Shown one piece after another: positions 26,759-36,667 of a DNA stretch of 64,000 nt (within the stretch, counting starts at the first letter, position 1; every line of letters starts with the position of its first letter). This DNA comes from Comamonas koreensis (lineage in GTDB: Bacteria; Pseudomonadota; Gammaproteobacteria; Burkholderiales; Burkholderiaceae_C), in the NCBI RefSeq assembly GCF_021026195.1, contig NZ_JAJNCT010000025.1, positions 190,326-254,325 of the forward strand. Direction: 5' to 3'. The translations under genes and the position numbers were made by a program. The notes under the pieces were generated by a model. It did no database searches, was not told the origin of the DNA, and saw only the letters and a list, made by a program, of their open reading frames with translations.

Positions 26759-28855
26759 TCAGGCGGCGCGCTGGGTATCTGCCGCAGCCGCTGCCTGCTG
26801 CAGCGGTTCAGAAACGCTGGCGCTGTAGCTCAAACGCTGCATGCGCTGGCCCAGGCCGCTGCGGCTGAAGAGGCGGCGGTTGATCGAGGGCTGGCAGTGC
26901 AAAGGGGTGCGCACCAGCCAGCAGGTGTGGCGCACTTCAAAAGCGGGGTGAAAGTAGGGGTCGCCCTGGTCCAGGAAATCACGCCAGCGGCTGGCGAACA
27001 ATGCCGAATCCTCTGGGTGCGGGTCATAGCCTTCGGCCTTGCCCCGGGTGATGGATTCATGGTGGATCAAGGTGGCTTGCGGGCAGTACAGCACCCGCCA
27101 GCCCAGCTGCAAGGTGCGCAGGCACAGGTCCACATCACCAAAGCCCACGGCCAGCTTCTCGTCGTAGCCGTCGATGGCATCAAACGCATCCTTGCGCATC
27201 AGCAGGCAGGCGGCGGTCACGGCCGATACCTCATGCGTGCTCACCAGGCGGCCCATGAAGGCGATGTCGACGCGGTCGGGTGGCAGCTTCAAGAACTTGC
27301 CATAGTGCTCGGCAATGCCAAAGGCGCCCACGCAGACGCCGGCGTGCTGGATCGACGTGCGGTCGGGGTAGAGCAGTTGCGCGCCCACCATGCCGACGCT
27401 CGGGTCCTGGCACTGTGACAGCATGTGCTCCAGCCAGCCGCTCTCCAGCGCCTCGATGTCGTTGTTGCAGAACAGGTAGTGGCTGTAGGGGCGGGTCAGC
27501 TGGCGCACGGCCCAGTTGTTGATGGCCGAGAAGTTGAAGGGCCCCTGGTAGCGCAGCACGGTGGCGGTGCCTTCTTGCTGCAGCTGGGCAAAGTAGTCCA
27601 GGCTGGCCTGCTCGGTCGAGTCATGGTCGATCACGATCAGGTCATAGGCGGCATGTTGCACGGTGGCGCGGATGCTGTCCACGCACTGGCGCACCAGGCT
27701 GCCGTAGTTCTTGGTCGGGATGATGATGGCCACACGCTGGCCATCGGCGATCTGGTGCTGCGTCTCAAAGAAATTGAAGGACACGCCGGCGGCCGAGCGC
27801 GCCGCAACGCCGCTGCGGTCCAGATGGCGCTGCAGCACGGCGGTCGAGGTGGCCATCACCTGGGCCATCTTGTCGTGGCCGGCCGAGCCGGTGTGGGTGC
27901 GCCATTGGTAGAGGAGTTCAGGCAGGTGCACGATGCGGCTGGCCACCTCGCTGACTCTCAGAATCAGATCGTAGTCCTGCGAAATGCCCAGGGCCTCATC
28001 AAAGCCGCCCAGGCTGCGCAGCAACGCCGTGCGAAAGCCCACCATGTGCACGATATAGGGGTGGCTGCGCAGGTATTCGGGCGAGAAGGCCGGGCGGTGG
28101 AAGTACTGCAGCACCTGCTTGCCATCGGGGCTGACCAGCACTTCGTCCGAGTACAGCATGTCCGGGTCATCGGCCATGACGCTTTGGGCGACGCGGTAGA
28201 TGGCCTGGGGCTGGAGCAGATCGTCATGGTCCAGCAGCACCACAAACGGGGAGGTGGCCAGCGCCAGCGCCCGGTTGCTGGCATGCGATACGCCATGGTT
28301 GCTCTCGCCCAGGTGCAGCTTGATGCGCGGCTCCTGCGCAGCCAGTTCTTGCAGCATGCTGCGAACATGGGGCTGGGTGGAGGCATCGTCGGCGATGCAC
28401 AGCTCCCAGTGCGGGTAGATCTGGGCGCGCACCGAATCGACCATGGCGGTGAGCATGGCCGGGTCGGTGTTGTAGGTGGGTACCAGGATCGAGATGCTGA
28501 CCGGCTGCGTCAATGCTGCAATCTCGGCGCGCAGCACCGGCAGCACCTCGCTGGCCAAGCGCTGCTGGTAGTCCTGCCAGGCATCGGTGGGGGCGACCGG
28601 TACGGTCGGTGCATCGGGGTGGCCCAAGGACAGCAGCTGGTGCTTGAGCATCTGGGTGCCGCCGGTGCGCCAGGCGCGCCAGAGCCGGCGGCTGTTGCTG
28701 CCCAACTGGCGTGGATCGGCGGCCAGCAGGTACATGCTGCGGCCCAGCTGGCGCAGCTTGTGAGGCAGCTTGCGCAAGGTAGAGAGAGTGGATGACAAGG
28801 AGTGGCTCTTTGTTTTTGTAGCAGGGGTGCTTGGTTTGCAAGCACTATCGGCCAT
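26759..28855 (-). CDS. Tandem-domain family 2 glycosyltransferase (698 aa)
   Basis: Two GT-A family-2 domains lie in series: ~119-345 ('SISILVPTYNTDPAMLTAMV', 'CIADDAST', 'VVLLDHDDLL') and ~372-620 ('VAIIIPTKNYGSLVRQCV', 'IVIDHDST', 'FCNNDIEAL'). The preceding ~115 residues are basic and helical. Such proteins often build repeating rhamnan or mannan O-chains, with two activities in one chain. I set the start at the ATG at 28855 ('MADSACKP'), five bases after the stop of the 1232-residue protein gene; a longer reading into that gene is unlikely. It is the second gene of a two-gene reverse operon. Confidence 0.85.
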   Translation of the reverse strand: MADSACKPSTPATKTKSHSLSSTLSTLRKLPHKLRQLGRSMYLLAADPRQLGSNSRRLWRAWRTGGTQMLKHQLLSLGHPDAPTVPVAPTDAWQDYQQRLASEVLPVLRAEIAALTQPVSISILVPTYNTDPAMLTAMVDSVRAQIYPHWELCIADDASTQPHVRSMLQELAAQEPRIKLHLGESNHGVSHASNRALALATSPFVVLLDHDDLLQPQAIYRVAQSVMADDPDMLYSDEVLVSPDGKQVLQYFHRPAFSPEYLRSHPYIVHMVGFRTALLRSLGGFDEALGISQDYDLILRVSEVASRIVHLPELLYQWRTHTGSAGHDKMAQVMATSTAVLQRHLDRSGVAARSAAGVSFNFFETQHQIADGQRVAIIIPTKNYGSLVRQCVDSIRATVQHAAYDLIVIDHDSTEQASLDYFAQLQQEGTATVLRYQGPFNFSAINNWAVRQLTRPYSHYLFCNNDIEALESGWLEHMLSQCQDPSVGMVGAQLLYPDRTSIQHAGVCVGAFGIAEHYGKFLKLPPDRVDIAFMGRLVSTHEVSAVTAACLLMRKDAFDAIDGYDEKLAVGFGDVDLCLRTLQLGWRVLYCPQATLIHHESITRGKAEGYDPHPEDSALFASRWRDFLDQGDPYFHPAFEVRHTCWLVRTPLHCQPSINRRLFSRSGLGQRMQRLSYSASVSEPLQQAAAAADTQRAA

Positions 28856-28860
28856 TTTAT

Positions 28861-31800
28861 TTAATGGGGGGACGGGCGCAGGCCCGTCAGGTAATCGTGT
28901 CCGTAGCTCCAGGGCTGCAGGTACTGGGCCTTGAGGTCGACCGCAGCCGCCGGTGCCGGCAGCGGTGGCTGGCCTTCGACGTACTGGCGCTGGCGAATGT
29001 CCTGCATCAGCGCCAGCCATTCATCGGCCGAGGTGCTCCAGGGCCGCAGCCAGGTCCAGGGGCGGCCCGCCAGGCGCTCGGGGAAGGCGCCGATATCGGG
29101 CGCGATCACCGGCACGCCGGCCTGCAGACAGGCACTCAAGGTGTAGCTATAGGTCTCGGGCCACAGCGCCGGGAACCAGACCACATCGGGCTGCAGGCGC
29201 GCCATCAGCGCGGGCAGGTCGGCATCGTCGTAGGGGCCATGGATGGTCAGGCTGGCATGGGGCTGGGTGCGCATGCGGCGGTGCGGGTAGCCCAGCAGGT
29301 GCAGCTCGACGGGCGCCTGGCTTTGGGCGGCTGCCAGTGCCACCGCTTCCATCACATCGCCCCCCTTGGCCAGGCTGACGCCGCCGAGGATGAAGACGCG
29401 CAGATGCGCATGGTGCGCCAGCGGCTGGCCCTTGGGCACAGGCAGCAAGGCAGCATCGGGGATGTCGTGGTGGGTGACGTAGCGCACCGCTGCCTCAGGG
29501 AAGTATTGGTGCATGCGCAGTGCGGCATCCTTGCTCGGGGCCAGCACATAGCGCGCCTGGTTCAGGAACAGGCGGTGGCGCATGCGCCAGGCATCGATGT
29601 ACTCGCCAGTTGGCGCCGGCTCGGCCCCCGAGCACTGCGGGCATTGCGGCACACCCAAGGCCGCATAGCGCGGGTTGTGGGTGGGCTCCATCAGGTTGAT
29701 CTGCGGGCAGATGGCGTAATAGTCGTGTGCGGTGAAGTCATAGCGCACGCCCAGCAGTTCGGGCAGGCGCATCACTTCCAGGTTCAGGCCCATCAGGTGG
29801 TGGAAGTGGATATGGCTTACGCCCAGCTCGCGCAGCAGCGCCACCAGCGCTTCCGATTGCGTGGGCCAGTGGAACACCTCGTCATAGCCCTCGGCTGCAT
29901 CCAGCCACTGCAGGCGGATGTAGTTGTCTTCCAGCGGGGTCAGGGCCAGCGATACCGCGCGGTCGCGCAGGCTGTGGGCCAGCTCCTTGACATGGCGCAG
30001 GGTGCCGCCGCCGGCGTTGTGCAACACCATCAGAATGCGCGGCAGCGGGTGCTGGCGCAGGCGGGCCTTGTCGATGGCATTGCGCGCGGCCTGGGCTGGG
30101 TTGGCTTTCAGGTGGGCTTGCACCAGGCTGTCGTAAGCGGGGTGCAGCTGCAGCAGGGTCTGGTAGGCAGCCTGCTCGCGCGGCGTCTTGCTGTCGCCAA
30201 AGCTGACGCCGCCGGTGTGCAGCACCACGCTGTCCAGCGCCAGCAGGTGGCGCCAGCCCAGGTCATGGGCGCGCATGCAGAAGTCGTTTTCTTCGCCGTA
30301 GCCCTTGCCGAAATGCTCCACATCAAACAGGCCGGTCTGCGCCAGGCAGTCGCGGCGGATGTACATGCAAAAGCCCACGCCGGTGGGCACTTCGACCGTC
30401 TGCCCGGCATTGGCGCTGGCGGCCAGATGGTTCAGGCGCAGCAGGTCGGCATCTGCGGGCAGCGCATTCTTTTCGCAAAAGCGTGGGTAGCTGCAGATCG
30501 TCGCGTTGTTGGACAGCGGCGTGACGCTGCCCACATCTGTTGCGCTGTAGGCCGCGCGGTGCAGGCGGTCCAGCCATTCGTGGGACACCTCCGTGTCGCT
30601 GTTGAGCAGCAGCACATCGTGGCTGGGGTTCAATGCCATGCCGCGATTCACGGTCGCCACAAAGCCCAGGTTACTGTCGTTTTCCAGCAGGTGCACGCGG
30701 CTGTCCTGCTGCGCCAGCTCGCGCAGCCAGGCGGTCAGTTCGGGCTCGGGGCTGGCGTCATTGATCACCACCAACTGGCTGTTGGTTTGCGTCGCCGCCT
30801 GCAGCACCGACTGCAGACAGCGCTGCGTATCGCCCAGGCCCCGGTACACCGGAACGATGATGTCGACCATGGTCGCGGGCTGGGCTGCTGCCAGTGGGCG
30901 CACGGGTTCGGCGAGCGTTTCAGAGCGACTTGCTTCCTCGACCACGACGGCGGGCACCGCCTCATCCTGCGCCTCCGCGATCACTTCCGCTGCATCGATG
31001 GCCTCCGCCGCCGCCTGCACAGGCTTAGGCTCGGGCACATGCACAACGGCCGGGGCGGGCGCGGGCCGGCCGCGCAGCCGGGCCTTGGCGCTGGCCAGCT
31101 TCTGGCCGACGCGGTAGGCCTCCGAGGCCTCGATATTGCTCAGATGGGTTTGCAGATTGTGGATATGCGTCTGCTGGCCCTGGATGTGCTCCTGCTGCTG
31201 GGCAATGGCTTCTTCCAGATTGTCCTTCTGGTCCTGCATATGGGCTTGCAGCAGGCGCAGCTGGGTGTGGGCATCGGCCTGGGCCTGCTGCGCGCGCAGC
31301 ACCTCGGTGTCGGCATGGCGGATGCGGGCCTGCAGCTCCTGGGCGCTATCGGCCAGCGCTGCGTAGTCGGCCGACATGGGCCAGCCCAGGCTCACTTCCA
31401 GCACCGCACCTTCCGTCTGCAAGCAGTCCTGCAGCAGCGCTGGCGCAATCGGCAGGTGCAGGTGCGGGTCGTCGCCGGTCAGCAACAGCAGGGTGCTGCC
31501 TGGTGCGGTAGCGGGGGCCGGCTGCCAGCTGATCTGGCTGTGCGGCACCTGGGCCAGGGCTTCGGGCTGGTCCGCCTCCCAGCGCCAGCGCAGCGCGCCG
31601 CTGGCGTCATACAGGCGCATCGCATGCAGGTGCAAAAAGCCAGGGCGGTCGGCCGGATCCCAGCGCAAGCACGGCTGGGCGCCGTCAAAGCGGGGCAGGG
31701 CAAACCGAATGCTCTGCTGCAGGGCGCCAATCTGGCCCTTGGCAATCAGCTTGTGCGATTCGCTGAACTGGCCTGCATCGGCCCAGTACAGGTTGGTGGT

Positions 31801-32559
31801 GAAGCTGGCATGCGCCGTGTTGGCCTCGCTCTCGATCGCCAGCAGTGCATGGGCCTGGGCGGCAGCGGCATCGCTGCTGGGGCGGATGCTGCAGATGAAC
31901 TGGTAGGCCAGCGCATCGGGCTGGGCTAGCAGGTAGCGCATCACTGCGGGCGGCAGGCTGTCGGCGGTGGTGCGGGCAAATTCGGATTCGTCGAGCGGCC
32001 GGTCAATGGTCTCCAGCGACTGCACACTCCACTGGCCCGCCTGCATCAGCCGCAGCAGCGATTGGCGCGTGAAAAAGCGCAGGTGGGTGCTGTCGAGCAG
32101 GCCTTCTTCGCGGTAGCGCAGCTCGCCCTGCATCAGCTCCATCACCAGGCCGCAGTAGCCGGCGTTGGGGATGGAGACCAGGATTTCACCGTTCTCGGCC
32201 AGCAGATCGCGGCAGTCGGCCAGCAATTGCTCAGGGTGGCGCAGATGTTCCAGGACATCGGCGCAAACGATATAGTCATACTGACGCCGCGTAAAAGCCT
32301 CGGCCAGGTTGATCTGTTCCAGATCCGCCACAGCGAGATCGCGATAATACGGCCTGGCGAGCGCGGCCTCCTCGGCACTGAACGTCACACCATCCAGGGT
32401 GCAGGCCTTGTGCTGTTGCAGGTACTGGCCCAGCACGCCTGGGCCGCAGCCCAGATCGAGCACACGGGAGCCCGGCTGTATCTTGTTCGCCAGCACGGAC
32501 AGCGAGCTGCGCTGCTGGAGATCAATGTGGCGGGTGTAGACGTGGTGTTCGCGGGTCAT
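28861..32559 (-). CDS. Giant methyltransferase / beta-domain / coiled coil / GT2 / GT4 fusion (1232 aa)
   Basis: Parts in order: methyltransferase ~20-190 ('VLDLGCGPGVLG', 'CADVLEHLRHP'); a probable beta-sandwich region ~225-395; coiled coil ~405-493; Ala/Glu/Pro linker; GT2 domain ~563-820 ('VDIIVPVYRGLGDTQRCLQSV', 'LLLNSDTEVS'); and a GT-B glycosyltransferase ~841-1232 ('ILMVLHNAGGGTLRHVKEL', 'FILGGVSLAKGGD', 'QAGVPVIAPDIGAFPERL'). The likely start is 'MTREHHVY' at 32559; in-frame codons further upstream overlap the divergent gene. It probably extends and caps an O-chain at the inner membrane. Its methyltransferase plus coiled coil layout parallels the protein at 364-3210. The substrate is not readable. 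Confidence 0.78.
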   Translation of the reverse strand: MTREHHVYTRHIDLQQRSSLSVLANKIQPGSRVLDLGCGPGVLGQYLQQHKACTLDGVTFSAEEAALARPYYRDLAVADLEQINLAEAFTRRQYDYIVCADVLEHLRHPEQLLADCRDLLAENGEILVSIPNAGYCGLVMELMQGELRYREEGLLDSTHLRFFTRQSLLRLMQAGQWSVQSLETIDRPLDESEFARTTADSLPPAVMRYLLAQPDALAYQFICSIRPSSDAAAAQAHALLAIESEANTAHASFTTNLYWADAGQFSESHKLIAKGQIGALQQSIRFALPRFDGAQPCLRWDPADRPGFLHLHAMRLYDASGALRWRWEADQPEALAQVPHSQISWQPAPATAPGSTLLLLTGDDPHLHLPIAPALLQDCLQTEGAVLEVSLGWPMSADYAALADSAQELQARIRHADTEVLRAQQAQADAHTQLRLLQAHMQDQKDNLEEAIAQQQEHIQGQQTHIHNLQTHLSNIEASEAYRVGQKLASAKARLRGRPAPAPAVVHVPEPKPVQAAAEAIDAAEVIAEAQDEAVPAVVVEEASRSETLAEPVRPLAAAQPATMVDIIVPVYRGLGDTQRCLQSVLQAATQTNSQLVVINDASPEPELTAWLRELAQQDSRVHLLENDSNLGFVATVNRGMALNPSHDVLLLNSDTEVSHEWLDRLHRAAYSATDVGSVTPLSNNATICSYPRFCEKNALPADADLLRLNHLAASANAGQTVEVPTGVGFCMYIRRDCLAQTGLFDVEHFGKGYGEENDFCMRAHDLGWRHLLALDSVVLHTGGVSFGDSKTPREQAAYQTLLQLHPAYDSLVQAHLKANPAQAARNAIDKARLRQHPLPRILMVLHNAGGGTLRHVKELAHSLRDRAVSLALTPLEDNYIRLQWLDAAEGYDEVFHWPTQSEALVALLRELGVSHIHFHHLMGLNLEVMRLPELLGVRYDFTAHDYYAICPQINLMEPTHNPRYAALGVPQCPQCSGAEPAPTGEYIDAWRMRHRLFLNQARYVLAPSKDAALRMHQYFPEAAVRYVTHHDIPDAALLPVPKGQPLAHHAHLRVFILGGVSLAKGGDVMEAVALAAAQSQAPVELHLLGYPHRRMRTQPHASLTIHGPYDDADLPALMARLQPDVVWFPALWPETYSYTLSACLQAGVPVIAPDIGAFPERLAGRPWTWLRPWSTSADEWLALMQDIRQRQYVEGQPPLPAPAAAVDLKAQYLQPWSYGHDYLTGLRPSPH

Positions 32560-32619
32560 GGATATGGGAATGGGTAGGAATTCTGCCGAGATAGGCCTGC
32601 ACAGGCAGGTGAACAATGA

Positions 32620-33546
32620 ATGACTGACAAGCAAAATCGTGTGGCAATTCTATTGTCTACATTCAATGGCGAGCGGTTTCTGCCTGCGCAGCTCGATTCC
32701 CTGTTGGCGCAAAGCCATGCGGATTGCGATATCTGGGTGCGCGATGACGGCTCCAGCGACCAGAGTCTGGCCATTGTCCGGCGCTATGCCAGCACCCATC
32801 CGAACATCCACATCCAGGCCGGCAAGAACCTGGGTTTTGTAGCTAGTTTTTACGAATTGTTGCAGAGCGCGGGTGCTGGCTATGGCTTCTATTTCTTCTG
32901 CGACCAGGATGATGTCTGGCTACCCAGCAAGGTCGGCCGTGCGCTGGCTCTGCTGGACACCGAGCAGGGCGCTGCGCTTTACTGCTCGCGCACCCAATAT
33001 GTGGACCGCGACCTGCAGCCCATCGGCCCGTCACCCGATTACGACCATCGCTGCATCGGCTGGGGCAATGCGCTGGTGCAGAACATTGCAACCGGATGCA
33101 CGATCGCCCTCAACAGCGCGGCGCGTGAGCGCCTGCTGTCCCAGCGCCCGGGCTTTTGTCTGGCGCATGACTGGTGGGCCTACCTGGTGGTGTCGGCCTT
33201 TGGCCAAGTGGTGTTCGACAGCGAGAGCCACATCCTCTACCGCCAGCATGGCAGCAACACCATCGGCATGCAAAAGCAGGGTCTGGCCGGGCAGTGGGCG
33301 CGCGTGCAGCGCTTTTGGCGCCGGCTGCGCCAGGCGGGCCCGGGCTGGATCGACCAATTGAGCGAGTTTGAGCGGCTGCATGGCACCAGCCTGCCAGATG
33401 CCCAACGCCACCAGCTGCGCATGCTGATCCGCTCGCGCAGCAGCTGGATCACCGCGCTGCGCGCCTCGGCCCAGCACTATTACTGGCGCATGAGCAAGGT
33501 CGATACCTTGATCTTGCGCGTGCTGCTGGCACTGCGCCTGTACTGA
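32620..33546 (+). CDS. Family 2 glycosyltransferase, rhamnosyltransferase-like
   Basis: The protein (308 aa) has a single GT-A domain: 'VAILLSTFNGERFLPAQLDSLLAQ' region at the N-terminus, 'VRDDGSSDQSLAIV', 'FFCDQDDVWLPSKV' (metal-binding DQDD) and 'HDWWAYLVV'. The DQDDVW pattern is common in rhamnosyltransferases of O-antigen clusters, which fits the rfbBDAC operon in the window. It is transcribed divergently from the giant fusion gene; the two probable start codons are 60 bases apart. Confidence 0.87.
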   Translation: MTDKQNRVAILLSTFNGERFLPAQLDSLLAQSHADCDIWVRDDGSSDQSLAIVRRYASTHPNIHIQAGKNLGFVASFYELLQSAGAGYGFYFFCDQDDVWLPSKVGRALALLDTEQGAALYCSRTQYVDRDLQPIGPSPDYDHRCIGWGNALVQNIATGCTIALNSAARERLLSQRPGFCLAHDWWAYLVVSAFGQVVFDSESHILYRQHGSNTIGMQKQGLAGQWARVQRFWRRLRQAGPGWIDQLSEFERLHGTSLPDAQRHQLRMLIRSRSSWITALRASAQHYYWRMSKVDTLILRVLLALRLY

Positions 33547-33608
33547 GGCGCTGTTACAACGGGCTCGGCGGGATTTCAGCGCGGGCCGCTGATGGATAAT
33601 GCCCGCTG

Positions 33609-34400
33609 ATGTCCGCCAGCCCCACCTCACCACTCCCGCCCATCGCCTTGTCCGTGGTCAGCCATGGCCATGGCGCGATGGTGCAGCTGCTGCTCAATGC
33701 CTTGGCCGCGCATGGCGCCGGCGGCGGCGGTGTCAGCCGTGTGGTGCTGACCTTGAACCTGCCCGAGCCCGCGCCCATGGCTCCCGCCGGCGGCTGGCCC
33801 TTTGTGCTGGAACTGCGCCACAACACCGTGCCGCAAGGCTTTTCTGCCAACCACAATGCCGCCTTGGCGGGCGCGACCGAGCCACTGGTCTGCGTGCTGA
33901 ACCCGGATGTGGACCTGCGCGGCGGCAATCCCTTCCCCGCCCTGGTGCGCGCGCTGCAGCGCCAAGGCGTAGGCCTGGCCTACCCAATGCAGGTGGATGA
34001 AAACGGCCATCTGCAGGACAGCGAGCGGGAGCTGCCCACCCCCTGGTCCTTGCTGCGCCGCTACGCGGTCAAGCGCCGGGAGACCCGGGCCGAATGGGTC
34101 AACGGCGCCATGTGGTTGCTGCCCACCCCTGTTTGGCAAGGCATTGGCGGCCTCAATACCGCTTACTTCATGTACTGCGAGGATGTGGAGCTCTGCCTGC
34201 GCTTGCGCCTGGCGGGTTGGACCTTGGCGCGTGCTGATTGCGTGATAGGCCATGCCGGCCAGCGCGCCAGCCACCGCCGGGCCCGCCATGCTTTGTGGCA
34301 TATTCGCAGCTTGCTGCGGCTATGGGCCTCGGCAGTTTTCTGGCGCGCCCGGGCCTTGCTCCGGCGCACCCCCACGGCAGCACTCACGATGACTGAATAA
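33609..34400 (+). CDS. Family 2 glycosyltransferase (WbbL/rhamnosyltransferase type)
   Basis: This 263-residue GT-A protein shows 'ALSVVSHGHGAMVQLLLNAL', 'NTVPQGFSANHNAAL', 'VLNPDVDLRGG' and 'YFMYCEDVELCLRLRLAGW'. The 'GFSANHN' and 'EDVELCLR' motifs are typical of WbbL-like enzymes, which add rhamnose to a lipid-linked GlcNAc primer. Its TAA overlaps the ATG of the WecA-like gene (TAATG), linking primer formation and the second sugar in one unit. The sugar specificity is inferred. Confidence 0.86.
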   Translation: MSASPTSPLPPIALSVVSHGHGAMVQLLLNALAAHGAGGGGVSRVVLTLNLPEPAPMAPAGGWPFVLELRHNTVPQGFSANHNAALAGATEPLVCVLNPDVDLRGGNPFPALVRALQRQGVGLAYPMQVDENGHLQDSERELPTPWSLLRRYAVKRRETRAEWVNGAMWLLPTPVWQGIGGLNTAYFMYCEDVELCLRLRLAGWTLARADCVIGHAGQRASHRRARHALWHIRSLLRLWASAVFWRARALLRRTPTAALTMTE

Positions 34401-35500
34401 TGATTTTCCTGGCAGTGGTCGCTTTTCTCTGTACGCTGATTGGCGCGGGTTTCATCGTGCGCCGCATGCGCGGCCACGCCAAACGCTATGGCAAGGATTT
34501 GCCCCAGCGCTTCCACGTCGGCCACATTCCGCGTCTGGGCGGCCTGGCCATGTTCAGCAGCCTGGTGCTGACGGTCGTCGTCGCCGGTCTGCAGAACTGG
34601 TGGGGCTACTACGGCAACGCACTGCACTGGAACCAGTGGGTGCTCTACTTCTTCATAGCCATGCTGCCCGCAGTGGCTGGCGGTATTGCCGAGGACATGA
34701 CCCAGCGCATGACCGTGCGCTACCGCCTGATCTTGACCCTGCTGACCGGCCTGCTGGCCGTCTACCTGCTGGGCATGACAGTGCCGCGCATGGGTCTGGT
34801 CTGGCTCGATGCGGCGCTGAGCGCCGCTCCCTGGCTGGGCATGGCGCTGGCCGTGCTGGCCATTGCGGGCCTGCCGCATGCCTTCAACATCATCGATGGG
34901 TACAACGGGCTGGCCGGCATGGTGGCGGTCATCATCTGCGCGGCGCTCACCCATGTGGCGCTGCAGCTGGGCGACCGGGAGCTGGCGGCGATCTTGGTGA
35001 TCACCGCAGCCGCCACCCTGGGCTTTATGTTCTGGAATTACCCCATGGGCCAGCTGTTTGCCGGCGACGGCGGCGCCTATGTCTGGGGCATCGTGATCGC
35101 CTTTTGCAGCATCACCCTGGTGCAGCGCCACCCCATCGTCTCACCCTGGTTCCCGATGCTGCTGCTCATCTATCCGGTCTGGGAGACGATGTTCTCCATC
35201 TACCGCAAACTGGCACGGGGCGACTCGCCCGGCATGGCCGATGCGCTGCACCTGCACCAGCTGATCTACCGCCGTATCGTGCGCAGCGTGCTCGATGAAA
35301 ATGCTGCGCGCCGCATGCTGCGGCGCAACAACCGGACCGCTCCGTATTTGTGGGCGTTCACTTTGCTCACCGTGGTACCAGCGGTCCTGTTCTGGCGCAA
35401 CACCTATATCCTGATTGGTTTCTGCGCGCTGTTCTGTGTCTCCTATGTCGCTGCCTATCTGGTGATCGTGCGCTTCAAGCTGCCAGGCTGGATTCGCTGA
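34400..35500 (+). CDS. WecA/MraY-family undecaprenyl-phosphate sugar-1-phosphate transferase
   Basis: A polytopic membrane protein of 366 residues with about ten hydrophobic segments. Family motifs are 'HVGHIPRLGGLAMF', an acidic pair in 'GGIAEDMTQRMTVRYRL', 'FNIIDGYNGLAGMVAV' and 'LFAGDGGAYVWG'. These enzymes start O-antigen synthesis by transferring GlcNAc-1-P or a related sugar phosphate to undecaprenyl phosphate. The usual Asp-Asp pair in the first loop reads Glu-Asp here. The gene is coupled to the WbbL-like gene by TAATG. It lies 73 bases before argB, where the envelope island ends. Confidence 0.9.
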   Translation: MIFLAVVAFLCTLIGAGFIVRRMRGHAKRYGKDLPQRFHVGHIPRLGGLAMFSSLVLTVVVAGLQNWWGYYGNALHWNQWVLYFFIAMLPAVAGGIAEDMTQRMTVRYRLILTLLTGLLAVYLLGMTVPRMGLVWLDAALSAAPWLGMALAVLAIAGLPHAFNIIDGYNGLAGMVAVIICAALTHVALQLGDRELAAILVITAAATLGFMFWNYPMGQLFAGDGGAYVWGIVIAFCSITLVQRHPIVSPWFPMLLLIYPVWETMFSIYRKLARGDSPGMADALHLHQLIYRRIVRSVLDENAARRMLRRNNRTAPYLWAFTLLTVVPAVLFWRNTYILIGFCALFCVSYVAAYLVIVRFKLPGWIR

Positions 35501-35561
35501 TCAGCAGGCAGGTGGCACTTTGGGGCACAATGCGCGTTTTGCATCTTCTCCGCTGCTGTAA

Positions 35562-36467
<906 letters not shown>

Positions 36468-36565
36468 TACATTTGATTGCGTAATTGATTTGTGCATCTA
36501 GCAATGCACATGATTTTTATCATTTTTCTGCCGTTCTTTTGCAGTAAGATGTTACAGAGGGCCCA

Positions 36566-36583
36566 AGGTTGCGCTGGCAACCT
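36566..36583 (+). promoter_or_regulatory. Inverted repeat in the argB-slmA gap
   Basis: AGGTTGC and GCAACCT, separated by GCTG, lie about 85 bases upstream of the slmA start in a 200-base, AT-rich gap. A second small repeat, ATGAT-TTTT-ATCAT, lies nearby at about 36510. They could be an operator or transcript hairpins. I see no clear promoter spacing. Confidence 0.3.
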
Positions 36584-36667
36584 GTGAGGCGAGTGCCGTA
36601 CTTTTATCAATAAAAAATACCTGGCGGTGTTGGGAGACTGCGTCGGGTGCTGCCTCATATTCAACGC

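Noticed and set aside
28856..29020. N-terminal extension of the tandem GT2 protein into the upstream gene
   Set aside because: The added residues are Pro/Arg-rich out-of-frame translation of the 1232-residue protein's C-terminus.
28831..31929. A 1032-codon open frame antisense to the giant glycosyltransferase fusion
   Set aside because: High GC content keeps antisense frames open; its translation is His/Gln/Gly-rich without domains, while the reverse strand carries clear motifs over its full length.
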